Of a stretch of DNA of 30,199 bases, positions 9,686 to 18,448 are shown in pieces. Numbering within the stretch: position 1 is the first letter of the stretch; each line of letters begins with the position of its first letter. This DNA is from Stentor coeruleus. Taxonomy: Eukaryota > Ciliophora > Heterotrichea > Heterotrichida > Stentoridae. The position numbers and the translations under genes are program-made. The stretch spans positions 1 through 30,199 of the forward strand of contig MPUH01000900.1 in assembly GCA_001970955.1 (NCBI GenBank), given 5' to 3'. The notes beneath the pieces were generated by a model. It worked only from the letters and a program-made list of their open reading frames with translations, was not told the DNA's origin and made no database searches.

Positions 9686-10336
9686 TTATTAAGCATTGGT
9701 TTAAGTGCTGATTTAGAATTTGGTAAAATGTGTGATTTGGAAAATTGAATTTGTTGTTTTATGGATGAAATGAATAAACTGACATAAAGGTTTTAGGGTT
9801 TGGAAAGGTTTAAGTTGGAATTAAGGTTTTAATTGGCATAAAATTATTTTGTGGATTCATTTGGAGGATTGTAAGGAAATTATTTTGTGGATTCATTTGG
9901 AGGATTGTAAGGAAAGTTTATGTTTGGTTGAAGATTGGGATTGATTTTATACTTGGTTTTTAAGGTATTGATAAAATAAAGATATGGGCTAGTTATAGAT
10001 TTATTTTATAGAGTGAGGAATAGGTTTGAAGTTCATTTAAGAAGTTTGAAGAGTTTGATAAGAATGATAATTAGTTTATGTTTTTGAGGATAGTTATAGT
10101 AATTGTGTATAAGAAAAATTACAAGAAGTATTTGCATATATATTTTATGATATTTTGATATCTATTAATCTTAATATCTATTAAAAGCAATAAAATTTTA
10201 TCTCACATAAATTTACCCTTAAAAATTAAACTTTAGTTATTCTTATCCTACTAAGCATTTATTTGTTTTCACAATTTTTTTTTTAAATAAACTCTTTATC
10301 ATATGGAAATGTTTATATAAGCACTTATTATATAAT
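9686..10336. promoter_or_regulatory. Divergent intergenic region upstream of the TBC gene and the small 10337 gene
   Basis: No gene is seen. The plus strand is G/T-rich from 9686 to about 10100 (A/C-rich on the TBC sense strand). From about 10160 it becomes A/C-rich before the plus-strand gene. It includes an exact 36-bp tandem duplication at 9843-9914. No specific promoter motif could be assigned. Confidence 0.4.
9843..9914. repeat. Exact tandem duplication, 36 bp x 2
   Basis: Unit 9843-9878 (begins attattttgtggattc, ends ttgtaaggaa) is repeated without change and without a spacer at 9879-9914. No N lies between the copies, so it differs from the assembly-type duplications, though a local misassembly is not excluded. 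It lies in the 5' flank of the TBC gene. Confidence 0.9.
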
Positions 10337-10789
10337 ATGATATTTTTTGTAAATAGAGACAGGAATATTAGTGAGAAAGAACCAAGAGAAGATTTTTCAT
10401 TTGACAACAAAGTTATATGCAAAAACTAGTAATTTTTATTCAGTGGTCACCGTATGATGATGTTAACAGCTCTTGATAGTAGTCAAAAGGAGTTTAAAAA
10501 TACTGAAAGCAATTTCAAGCCGAATTTTTCCCCTAAAAATTACTCAAAAGAGCTCCCATCAATGAATCAACGAGCCAGTTCTGTTTTAAAACCAGCAAGA
10601 TCTAGACTGACTCCTTTTTCATCTTCTATTTTGCCAAAGGAAAGAAAATTAGAACTTGCGACTCGTTTTGGGTTTTCTAATAGTCAATTGCAAGCATATG
10701 AGAAACTTGTTTACAAGATGAGGAAAATGGGTGAAGAAGAAAAGAGCGATTTGATATCTGAACTACTTCGTCAAAGTAATATTAATTGA
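10337..10789 (+). CDS. Small basic/serine-rich protein of unknown function, two exons
   Basis: Not recognised. The longest single frame opens at ATG 10454, but an upstream ATG at 10337 joins it in frame once a 15-nt intron (10429-10443) is removed. This gives 145 residues: exon 1 is 92 nt and exon 2 is 346 nt, together exactly 146 codons with the TGA stop. The new N-terminus (MIFFVNRDRNISEKEPRE) is open and coding-like. The middle is rich in Ser, Pro, Lys and Asn (probably disordered). The last 45 residues (from ERKLELATRFGF) form predicted helices ending ISELLRQSNIN. The intron matches the others in the window in size and 3' end, which supports the two-exon model over the shorter one. An orthologue comparison would settle the start. 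Confidence 0.65.
10429..10443 (+). other. 15-nt spliceosomal intron (predicted)
   Basis: GTAATTTTTATTCAG, phase 2. Removing it fuses the open frame from ATG 10337 to the frame at 10444 without a stop. It shares the TTA at positions 8-10 and the AG end with the three introns in the AVL9 gene. Confidence 0.65.
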
Positions 10790-11214
10790 CTTTATTGTTT
10801 TTATTTAGGTTAATATCAATGTGTATAGTATTCAAAATATCATTGAGTTCATAAGATAAATTTTGATAAAGATAATGAAAGTTTATTAAAGTTTTTTCTG
10901 GTATTATAAAGAAGAGTTCAATCTCTATATATTCATACATAAAAAAGCTATTACCTTATTTTCTTCAAAAATTCAAATCTTTTTCTCAATCAAATATTTC
11001 TATTAACTTCTCTCCCAATAACAGCCCATAACACCAAATAACCCTCATAATTTTATCCCCATCCTAAAAACCAAAATCCTTTTCCCTTTAAAATCCCATC
11101 AAATCTTATACTCCAACATCATAAACCTTATCAAAGTCAAAAATCCTAAAAATCAATCTAACTCTTATCACTTACAATAGAAAAAAATGAATTCTTTATA
11201 AAAGGTTTATAACA
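10790..11214. other. Intergenic region between two plus-strand genes
   Basis: No gene is seen. Positions 10790-10920 are G/T-rich (3' flank). From about 10930 to 11160 the sequence is strongly A/C-rich; 11041-11100 holds 21 C and no G. This is the clearest example in the window of a G-depleted 5' flank and probably contains the promoter of the Alba gene. Confidence 0.45.
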
Positions 11215-11547
11215 ATGGACAAGAAAAATGAAGTAAGAGTCAGTCATGGAAAACCTCATACAGTATATGTTGGTGCATCAAAGGAAATTCTCAAAGAAAC
11301 TGGCTCTGTTGAACTCCATGGCCTAGGAGAAGCAAATTCTAACGTTGTACGTGCAGCTGAAATGCTTTGTTCTTTAGGTTACGCTGAATTAGACAAATTC
11401 GAAACATTTAGCGTGAGTGAACCAGATAGGAATCAAACATTAAGAATTCGAAACAAAGTTGTGATTAAGCTTCGTAGAGGACCGAATTTTGATAAAGCCT
11501 ATAACGATTTCAAAGTTTCTAAAGCTACTAAAGTTACTGAAAACTAA
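11215..11547 (+). CDS. Alba-family nucleic-acid-binding protein
   Basis: This 110-residue protein fits the size and pattern of a single Alba domain. An initial strand (VRVSHGKPHTVYVGASKEIL) is followed by a strand-turn-helix with the family's conserved glycine-alanine region (VELHGLGEANSNVVRAAEML), then CSLGYAELDKFETFSV and a terminal strand NKVVIKLRRGP. Eukaryotic Alba proteins bind RNA or DNA and act in translation control, RNase P/MRP or chromatin; which applies here cannot be told. The C-terminal tail is short and lysine-rich without RGG repeats, so it is the small Rpp20/Pop7-like or plain Alba size class. The start ATG lies just after an A/C-rich leader; the stop is TAA. Confidence 0.75.
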   Translation: MDKKNEVRVSHGKPHTVYVGASKEILKETGSVELHGLGEANSNVVRAAEMLCSLGYAELDKFETFSVSEPDRNQTLRIRNKVVIKLRRGPNFDKAYNDFKVSKATKVTEN

Positions 11548-11709
11548 TTAGATATAATCGTTAGGCATTTTAGTATAGAAATATAAGGTTTTTTATGAAA
11601 AGTTTTTGTATGAATTATAGTTTTAGTTTAGTTTTTTTTGGTGTGGTCTGGAATTTTAAAGGCTAAGTTTTTCTTGTTTAATGGATTCTACCTAAGAGAA
11701 TATTAAAAT

Positions 11710-13230
11710 ATGAGTTTTGCCCCAAGAAAGAGCAACCCTAATACTTCAATGAGTAGGTCAAATTCTTTTAAAGCTAGTCATCCTTCTACACCAAAGCCAT
11801 CATCAAAGAATATGGTTAAGTCACAGTCCATAAGTAAAACTCCTGATGTAAATGATCCTTTGATAAAAAGAATTGCCTTACTTGAAGACGTAGTTTCTAA
11901 CCTCCAATTGCAACACGACACTTTTTTACCTTTATTGCAAATAGTTGATAGAGTTGGAGACGTGTTAAATCTTGAAGAACAAGCAACTTACTTCATAAAC
12001 TCAGCTTCAGAACTTGAAATCCTTATATCAAGACAAAACCAAAACGCAAAAGAATCTTTTGAAAACACTGAAAATATTATAATGCCCTCCTCAGTTGCTG
12101 AAGGAACTGGATTTTCTTGTAGATCTTTACCAGAAATGCAGACTTCCTTAGCAGACATTGAAGCAAGTATTCACTCAATGCTTGCAAAACGTAAAGTAAA
12201 TCTTAAAAAACAAGAAGTACAATGCAAAGAAGAATTATTAAAAATCATGCAAGAAATCGATGTTGATTTACAAGATGTAAAAAAAGAAGTTATTGAATTA
12301 CAATCAGCATTAGTAAGTAGTGGGTTTAAAGAATTTGATGTATTAGATGTAAAAGATCAAGAAATAAGAAGTAGAGTCAGAACAGGAATGAGGCAAATTG
12401 AAATAGCTTTAGAAGAACATGCTTTATATGGTGGTAAAGGAGGAGATAATTGGTTACTTGAAGAATTATCACATAGAGTTGATGATGCAATAAAAGAACT
12501 AAATGATTATCTTGAATATAAATATCGTCAGCTTGATATAAATTTTAAACAAGAGTTCATGTCTTTAAAGTCACAATTTGAGAAAGTTAGAGAAGAAACT
12601 ATACAAATTGAGGCTATAAAAAATGCTGTAGTCAAACCAAGTAAAGAAATTGCCCAACTTTCTGATAAAAATAAAAAAAACTTGGGAATTTTGGAAAATA
12701 TACTTAAAATTGAGTTTAATATGATTGAAGATATTAGTATAAACTTGAATGAAAACCTTGTTGATCTTAATGAAAAAGCAAGAAATTTGATAAAAGACTT
12801 AAAAAGTGCAGGTGAATATGAAAAGATTAAGATTTTTGCTAGCGCCAAAGTTGATTTTGATCAGATGTTGAAAGGATCTTGGGCTGAAATTAATACATTA
12901 CAGGAAACTTTAGAAAATTGTAATACAAGTTGTAGAGCTGAGCTTTTAAGATTAGAAGAAAATATCAATCGTATCGAAACTCTTAAAAGGACTTTAGAAG
13001 CTTCAGGATCAAAGATAAGATGCGAGGATTTTAAACCGAAGCAAACAGCGATTAGAACTAAGATTGAAGAAAAACAACAGTTTATGAATAATGAAATAGA
13101 AGACTTGCAGAAACGCCTTATGGGATTATGGAAAGGTCTTAATCATGAAGCACAGCTAGGAATTGAATTTATTCCTAAAAAACCTGAGCAGCAGGCTTTA
13201 TTTGAACAAGCTGAAGAAAAAATTGCTTAA
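11710..13230 (+). CDS. Coiled-coil protein of unknown function
   Basis: Not recognised. It has 506 residues, an intronless frame, ATG at 11710 and TAA at the end. Residues 1-50 are Ser/Pro/Lys-rich and probably disordered, with many potential phosphosites (SMSRSNSF, STPKPSS). From about residue 52 to the end the protein is almost wholly predicted helix with heptad-like spacing: LIKRIALLEDVVSNLQLQ at about 52, a long block near 145-200, and another at 290-450. There are no membrane segments and no nucleotide-binding motif. A cytoskeletal or scaffold role is plausible from the architecture only. It lies 162 nt after the Alba gene, in the same direction. Confidence 0.85.
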   Translation: MSFAPRKSNPNTSMSRSNSFKASHPSTPKPSSKNMVKSQSISKTPDVNDPLIKRIALLEDVVSNLQLQHDTFLPLLQIVDRVGDVLNLEEQATYFINSASELEILISRQNQNAKESFENTENIIMPSSVAEGTGFSCRSLPEMQTSLADIEASIHSMLAKRKVNLKKQEVQCKEELLKIMQEIDVDLQDVKKEVIELQSALVSSGFKEFDVLDVKDQEIRSRVRTGMRQIEIALEEHALYGGKGGDNWLLEELSHRVDDAIKELNDYLEYKYRQLDINFKQEFMSLKSQFEKVREETIQIEAIKNAVVKPSKEIAQLSDKNKKNLGILENILKIEFNMIEDISINLNENLVDLNEKARNLIKDLKSAGEYEKIKIFASAKVDFDQMLKGSWAEINTLQETLENCNTSCRAELLRLEENINRIETLKRTLEASGSKIRCEDFKPKQTAIRTKIEEKQQFMNNEIEDLQKRLMGLWKGLNHEAQLGIEFIPKKPEQQALFEQAEEKIA

Positions 13231-13492
13231 GATATTAGGTTAAAATTAAGTATTTATAGGTATATGATGAAATATTGTTATTTAGAATATTTGAGAGAAA
13301 ATTGTAATAGTAGTATCAGTTAAACCTTGCTATTAAAAATAGATTTTTATAATAAAAGTGAAGATGAGACTGATAGTTACTTATTGTAGTATATAAAAAT
13401 CTTTAGTTTAATAACAATACTTTTATTAAATTAACTCTAATATTACAGTCTTAATCAGGGGAAATTTTACCTTTATATAATTTTTACTAAAT

Positions 13493-13762
13493 ATGGACCT
13501 AACTAAGGACAATGTTGAAGTTGAAGATTTAGAAGACAAATACGACGAAATTCTTGGGAAATACAAAATAATCAGTGAAGATTATAAAGATCAACAATCA
13601 AAAATTTCTGAATTGGTGAAAGAGCAAGATGCAAATACTTTTTTAGAGGACTCTTTATTATTTAAGTTCAGAAGGTTTACAAACATGATGTCTGAGTCTT
13701 GCTTGGTACAGATTATTGCTATTTTATTTTGCATTGTTGTTATTCTTCTGCTTAAGCTATAA
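13493..13762 (+). CDS. Small tail-anchored membrane protein
   Basis: This 89-residue frame has an acidic helical N-terminus (residues 8-46, e.g. VEDLEDKYDEILGKYKIISE) followed by a C-terminal hydrophobic segment running to the last residues (CLVQIIAILFCIVVILLLKL). Such a layout fits a tail-anchored protein inserted after translation, with its N-terminus in the cytosol. It has SNARE-like proportions, but no zero-layer Gln or Arg in a clear heptad frame was recognised, so a SNARE call is not made. The preceding 260 nt are non-coding, so an upstream exon is not evident. The gene is short, but its composition and the segment at the exact end argue that it is real. Confidence 0.6.
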   Translation: MDLTKDNVEVEDLEDKYDEILGKYKIISEDYKDQQSKISELVKEQDANTFLEDSLLFKFRRFTNMMSESCLVQIIAILFCIVVILLLKL

Positions 13763-13782
13763 TCTTTAAGGTAAACTTTAGG

Positions 13783-13903
13783 TTTTAAATAGTTATATTT
13801 GGAAAATATGCAAATAGTTTCAAATCTTACCCAAAATCGCCANTTTTAAATAGTTATATTTGGAAAATATGCAAATAGTTTCAAATCTTACCCAAAATCG
13901 CCA
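13783..13903. repeat. 60-bp direct duplication around N 13843 (assembly artefact)
   Basis: Positions 13783-13842 are repeated exactly at 13844-13903. Confidence 0.85.
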
Positions 13904-14068
13904 TGGTAATTAAAATTGTTATTATTTTTTGTTTTTATCTTCACAAATCTGATTTGCCCTAACCTTCAAACTTTAAAAATTCTAAAATTTTGCTACTTTT
14001 AGCNATGGTAATTAAAATTGTTATTATTTTTTGTTTTTATCTTCACAAATCTGATTTGCCCTAACCTT
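13903..14068. repeat. 64-bp direct duplication around N 14004, with a non-matching tail
   Basis: Positions 13903-13966 recur at 14005-14068. Unlike the other joins, 37 nt (13967-14003) between the first copy and the N are not repeated. After 14068 the sequence continues differently, so one contig end diverges from the other. Confidence 0.8.
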
Positions 14069-14344
14069 ATCTAATTAAGATTATATCAAAATATATAATT
14101 ATTTACTCTTTTCTTAACTATCTTATCAAATACCATAAACATTTACTCACATTTTTTATATAAAAAAATTACAAAACTCAACCTATCTAGCTTATAAATA
14201 AAAATAAATTCAATCAAGCTATCCAAAGCTTATTTTCCTAATAATCCTTCACATATATTTATAAAATACTCACAATTTACTTCCTAATTTCGCTAAAAAA
14301 ATTAGTATTTTTAAGTTTCTCATAAAAAAATCAATTAGCTCATA

Positions 14345-16051
14345 CTATATTATCGATCTTTTAAACTGAAATTCACTCCTAACATCCTGATTCCCAGTTT
14401 TCCCCATCTCAATAGTCCCTCTTCTATCATAAGCAGCTAATTTTTTCTCTCTTTCAGTTCTCGCTCTTTGAACAATCAATTTTCCATCACCAATTTTATC
14501 AGATGTATACTTATCCGAAAAGCTCAACTTCGTCATTCCAATAGCACTCATAAATCTTCCATAAGCATGAAAAATATTAAGCAAAGCAAAAATTACAAGT
14601 AAAAGTGGGAAAAAAGTAGCGAAACTACCTCCAACAACAGGAACCAAGTCAATAATTTCCATTTCTTCACTATAAACCGTATTCTTAACTTTGATAAACA
14701 AGAAAAAATTATAACATAAAGGTGCAGAAAGTCTTGCCATAAAAAAAGCACTCCAAACAAGATTACTTGGGTCTGTATGATTGTTTGGATAAAGTCCATA
14801 CCATCCTGAAAGTTTCAAATTAAAAATCCCAAAAAAAGTGCATAAAATAATATAAGAAAGTGGAATCATACATAAAAATTGAGTCCCATAATCTCCATAG
14901 CTTTCTCTAAACATAAGTGGAAAAACTCCAATAGGGAATTCTAAAAACAAAGTTGCTTCACCTAAAATGACTAAAATGCTCATGATAATAAATAGTAAAC
15001 CCAATGTGCGAAATAAACAAGGTTTGATTCTTGTTAACCAATACCATTCATTTATTTCTCTAAGCCTTGCTAAACATCCACTTTTACTTTCTTTAAAAGA
15101 ATAAACAATCCTTTTAAAAGGACTATCTGAAGCAGTAATTATATCTTCTAAATCTATAGCTTTTTCTATCAATGAATCCCATCTATATTTCGACCTTTGA
15201 TACTCAGATAGCGTATCTTTTAAATCTTTATGTAAACTTACTAATCTTTCTAATGTGATTTTTCCAAGCTGATTTGCCGCATCTTTTGACAATTGTGTCT
15301 GCATAGCTCTTTGATGTTCTATCATTTCTATAGGAACTAAACTTAATATAAAATTCATGTTTTCTTGAAGTTCTGAGTTTTTAGGAAGTAAAAAAGAAGC
15401 TGCATTAACAAGTTTAACAATTTCATCTAAGGCGAATTTTGTCTCGACCATATCTTCTGACATAAAGCTAGTTTTGATATAAAGATCACAAAGTCTTGTT
15501 GAATTATTCCCAGCTTTCCAAAATTGTCTTGGAATTTCAATAATACCATAACCAAGTAAGACTATAATCAGTAGGAGTCCCCAACAATTACTTAAAACAA
15601 CTAAAAAGACTGGGGTATTTATTATAGTCAATTTTCCTTTGTAGAATAGATAACCTAAACATGCAATTCCAATAACTCCTGTTATAAGAAATCCACGTAG
15701 ATGTCGGAATAAAGCACTTTTTAGACGGGATGACCAGATGAAGTCACCGGCCATTTCATATTCTTGAATTATTGGAAGGATTACCCAGCATAAGACAAAT
15801 ACAGTCCAATAGATAACTCGCCAGATTATGCTTAATACAAAACGAAGATCTTTGATGTTGGGTAAATTGTCTTCGATACTTAAATATATGTCGTATGGTA
15901 AGAGAACTACAAGGACAAATGCTAGGAAGTAACCTAGAAATACGAATATGTAAACGAATATGGATGTGCTTTTTGAAGCATAGTGCTGGATTATCCATAT
16001 GGTAAAGAGAAAAACAATACCCATACTAAACCATGTTAGCCAACTGATCAT
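14345..16051 (-). CDS. LMBR1/LMBRD2-like multi-pass membrane protein
   Basis: This 568-residue protein has about nine hydrophobic segments, in two groups separated by a cytosolic helical loop (about residues 195-340). The first group has the LMBRD2 signature: IWRVIYWTVFVLCWVILP then IQEYEMAGDF, followed by WGLLLIIVLLGYGIIEIPRQ near residue 160-180. In LMBRD2 the matching positions read as a Trp-Arg-x-x-Tyr-Trp block and a GYGLVEIPR block. Animal LMBRD2 is reported near adrenergic-receptor signalling; LMBR1 relatives include lipocalin receptor-like proteins and the lysosomal cobalamin protein LMBRD1. The biochemical role in ciliates is unknown. The start ATG at 16051 begins directly with a membrane segment (signal anchor). 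The C-terminus is basic and cytosolic. No intron is needed. Confidence 0.88.
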   Translation of the reverse strand: MISWLTWFSMGIVFLFTIWIIQHYASKSTSIFVYIFVFLGYFLAFVLVVLLPYDIYLSIEDNLPNIKDLRFVLSIIWRVIYWTVFVLCWVILPIIQEYEMAGDFIWSSRLKSALFRHLRGFLITGVIGIACLGYLFYKGKLTIINTPVFLVVLSNCWGLLLIIVLLGYGIIEIPRQFWKAGNNSTRLCDLYIKTSFMSEDMVETKFALDEIVKLVNAASFLLPKNSELQENMNFILSLVPIEMIEHQRAMQTQLSKDAANQLGKITLERLVSLHKDLKDTLSEYQRSKYRWDSLIEKAIDLEDIITASDSPFKRIVYSFKESKSGCLARLREINEWYWLTRIKPCLFRTLGLLFIIMSILVILGEATLFLEFPIGVFPLMFRESYGDYGTQFLCMIPLSYIILCTFFGIFNLKLSGWYGLYPNNHTDPSNLVWSAFFMARLSAPLCYNFFLFIKVKNTVYSEEMEIIDLVPVVGGSFATFFPLLLVIFALLNIFHAYGRFMSAIGMTKLSFSDKYTSDKIGDGKLIVQRARTEREKKLAAYDRRGTIEMGKTGNQDVRSEFQFKRSII

Positions 16052-16471
16052 ATTTTATTTATTAAGCAATCAATAAAAAATTATGAACTTTATTTAATTT
16101 TGTATCAAAAGCCTACTTATCACTCAGTTTTAAAATTTTGAATTAAGTGAATATACATTAAATCAACCCTCAATTATTTTTCCCAAACACTTTTTCCCAA
16201 TTGAATCAAATTTGCAAAATAACATTCTAATAAATCTCTTATAAAATAATTCTTATATATTAAACCCTCACCTTTTCAAAAATCATTAAAGTATAAATCG
16301 AACTTATAAAACACACTATCTTTATATATATTTTATTTTCTATAACCCTATAACTAATTAATAAAATTCTTTCTAATCTATGCATGAGCAAAACTTAGGA
16401 TTTATCCCTTCAGACCTTGCTTTGATTTCGCATTTTCCAGCATAAGAATCGATTCTATTAATCAATAATAT
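16052..16471. other. Intergenic region between two minus-strand genes
   Basis: No gene is seen. From about 16130 to 16470 the plus strand is C-rich and G-poor, i.e. G/T-rich on the sense strand, as for the 3' flank of the DUF229 gene. The segment adjacent to the LMBRD2 start is short and AT-only. Confidence 0.35.
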
Positions 16472-18448
16472 CTAAATAAATTTTACCCTTGCCTTAATTT
16501 TATACTGATAAAAACTAAGATTTTCATATCGAAACTTATCTCCATTACCATCTATTTCCTGTTCATCTGAAGTTAAAATCATAGTTACCAAAAATTTCAT
16601 TCCTTTTTGTGTATCAGATTCTAATTCAAGTTTTATAATTTCTTCAATATTATTAAGTCCAATTTGGAAGACTTTATTAATTGATGAAATTCTAATTTTT
16701 TTACATATTTTTCCTTGAGGATGTAAAGGTGATGAATACCCTAGAGAGTTTATTAAATTTTCTGAATAATCTTTCAAATTTTTAATAAGTTCATTCATTT
16801 TGTGATTGAACTTTGTAATTTCTATCATTTTTAAACAAGAACAATGCGAAAGATTAATTCCAGCTAATTGACAAGTTCGAGATTTTGGGGAAATTTCAGT
16901 TAGTAAGTTTATTGAATAAGGATTTGATTCTTCAATACCTTCAAGATGCAAAACTGTTTTTCTATAGTCGATTTTAGTGATTAATCTTTGAGTATTGGTT
17001 GAGAGTGCCCAATATGAATAAGGATATTGAGAAAGTAAAGAATTACTAGCGATTAGAAAAAAAGCTGGAAGTACACGTTCTTGATAAGCTGATATGTCTC
17101 CAAGAGAATGCCCATAACGCATTCCATGATCGGCTTGGAGAAATATTATAATATCGTAAGTTTCATTGTATTTTTTCAAGAAATTTTCTAAATATACTGT
17201 TAGATCATCATTTAAAGTTATTGCATGCTGGCCTGTGTACTCGTGAGCTGCACTTAAATGTATGTATAGAAGTAAATTTGCCCCTAAATTATCATCTATT
17301 AAATTGTCTGTATAGTTTAATAAATAGTAATGTGACTGATGACTACCAATACAACGCTGCATAGATTCCAATTTACCAAATTTATTTTCTGTATACTTTT
17401 CTACGGCACAATAAAATTGATTGACTGAATAGTCTATATTTGGATTTTTACCTATGTATTCTATAAAATTACCATCACAGTCTTCAAAACCAATAAAAGA
17501 TATATATCCTTTTTTCCTTAATATATTCCATAGTGCTTTATCCCCAAGAACATCTCCATTATGCCCTTTTTTTGATTTTTTTGGATTAACATCTCCAGAA
17601 AAAATAGGGACTTGGTTTTTAGGTGAATTATCTCCTTGATTGTTATGAAGCTTAAAATCAAATACAGAAAAACTCGAATTTTTGTTCAGAGAATTGATAA
17701 AATTCGCAACTTTAGGTAATTTTCTAAAAAAGTGCCTTCGTGAAAAAGAGTCAAAAGTAAGAAAATATATTAACTTTGGTTTCCCTTGCTTATTCTCTAA
17801 TGCAAGCTCAAAAGTTGTTTTATTGAAGATTGGAGACATAGAAGCCTGCATATAAGAATTATTATCTGATTTACAGCTGCCAAGACCAAACTCTATTCCC
17901 TTTGAAGAAATTGGCCCATCATAATCATAAGTATTAAAAAGTTTATGACCTTTGACACGAGAAACAAATTCATACTTCCCAACAGGACCAACAACGTATT
18001 TAATATTTTCTCCATTAGGGCAATCCATATAAAGTTGTTCATTTTTTCTGTCTATATGCAAATAAGTATCATTTTGTTTGTTTTTCTCTGAACACTTCGG
18101 GTATTCTTTATATGGATAAACTTCATTTCCTTTTTCAATTGTGTATCCAAAATTAACAGGTTGACACGCGAGGCCTAATTTTTTTATATGATCTGTATCA
18201 TCTATATTGAAATCCTCAGGTTTATATATAAAATCTTCATTTCTTATTGGTGTCACAAATTCTTCATTGAATATTGTTTGCTCTGATAATGGTATTGTTA
18301 TTGTAATTACCCTTGGGTTATTTACTGAGTAAAATCTTGGATAAATTGCATGAAATTCTTTTCGGATGATGTAAGAGTTTAAGTAAAATGTATAAACAAT
18401 GCTGAAGTAAGCTATCAATGATACAATTAAAGCACAAGACTTCAGCAT
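16472..18448 (-). CDS. DUF229 family protein (sulfatase/alkaline phosphatase-like fold), type II membrane
   Basis: The DUF229 family has the alkaline-phosphatase/sulfatase fold. Family signatures seen are the metal-site start LIYFLTFDSFSRRHFFRKLP (Asp followed by Ser, the nucleophile position), HNNQGDNSPKNQVPIFSG, LWNILRKKGYISFIGFEDC, the metal-binding block QADHGMRYGHSLGD, and the cysteine-rich end CQLAGINLSHCSC. The first ATG (18448) leads directly into a hydrophobic signal anchor (LKSCALIVSLIAYFSIVYTF), so the catalytic domain is expected in the secretory lumen or outside the cell. Twelve further upstream codons are open, but they lack an ATG. With this start it has 658 residues. Substrate unknown; hydrolysis of sulfate or phosphate esters is likely from the fold. 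Confidence 0.88.
   Translation of the reverse strand: MLKSCALIVSLIAYFSIVYTFYLNSYIIRKEFHAIYPRFYSVNNPRVITITIPLSEQTIFNEEFVTPIRNEDFIYKPEDFNIDDTDHIKKLGLACQPVNFGYTIEKGNEVYPYKEYPKCSEKNKQNDTYLHIDRKNEQLYMDCPNGENIKYVVGPVGKYEFVSRVKGHKLFNTYDYDGPISSKGIEFGLGSCKSDNNSYMQASMSPIFNKTTFELALENKQGKPKLIYFLTFDSFSRRHFFRKLPKVANFINSLNKNSSFSVFDFKLHNNQGDNSPKNQVPIFSGDVNPKKSKKGHNGDVLGDKALWNILRKKGYISFIGFEDCDGNFIEYIGKNPNIDYSVNQFYCAVEKYTENKFGKLESMQRCIGSHQSHYYLLNYTDNLIDDNLGANLLLYIHLSAAHEYTGQHAITLNDDLTVYLENFLKKYNETYDIIIFLQADHGMRYGHSLGDISAYQERVLPAFFLIASNSLLSQYPYSYWALSTNTQRLITKIDYRKTVLHLEGIEESNPYSINLLTEISPKSRTCQLAGINLSHCSCLKMIEITKFNHKMNELIKNLKDYSENLINSLGYSSPLHPQGKICKKIRISSINKVFQIGLNNIEEIIKLELESDTQKGMKFLVTMILTSDEQEIDGNGDKFRYENLSFYQYKIKARVKFI

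Larger units (their letters stand above)
13763..14344. other. Convergent intergenic region with two unmerged assembly joins
   Basis: No gene is seen. It holds two N positions (13843, 14004), each with flanking duplicated sequence, so the true length is shorter by roughly 160 nt. The sequence after 14070 is C-rich on the plus strand, consistent with the 3' flank of the minus-strand LMBRD2-like gene. Confidence 0.4.

Noticed and set aside
11215-11547. Alba gene as a bacterial or archaeal transfer
   Set aside because: Alba proteins are common in eukaryotes, including protists, and base composition and flanks match its neighbours.
13950-13966. ccctaacc motif as a telomere fragment
   Set aside because: It occurs once per duplicated copy and not in tandem, so it is not a telomere array.
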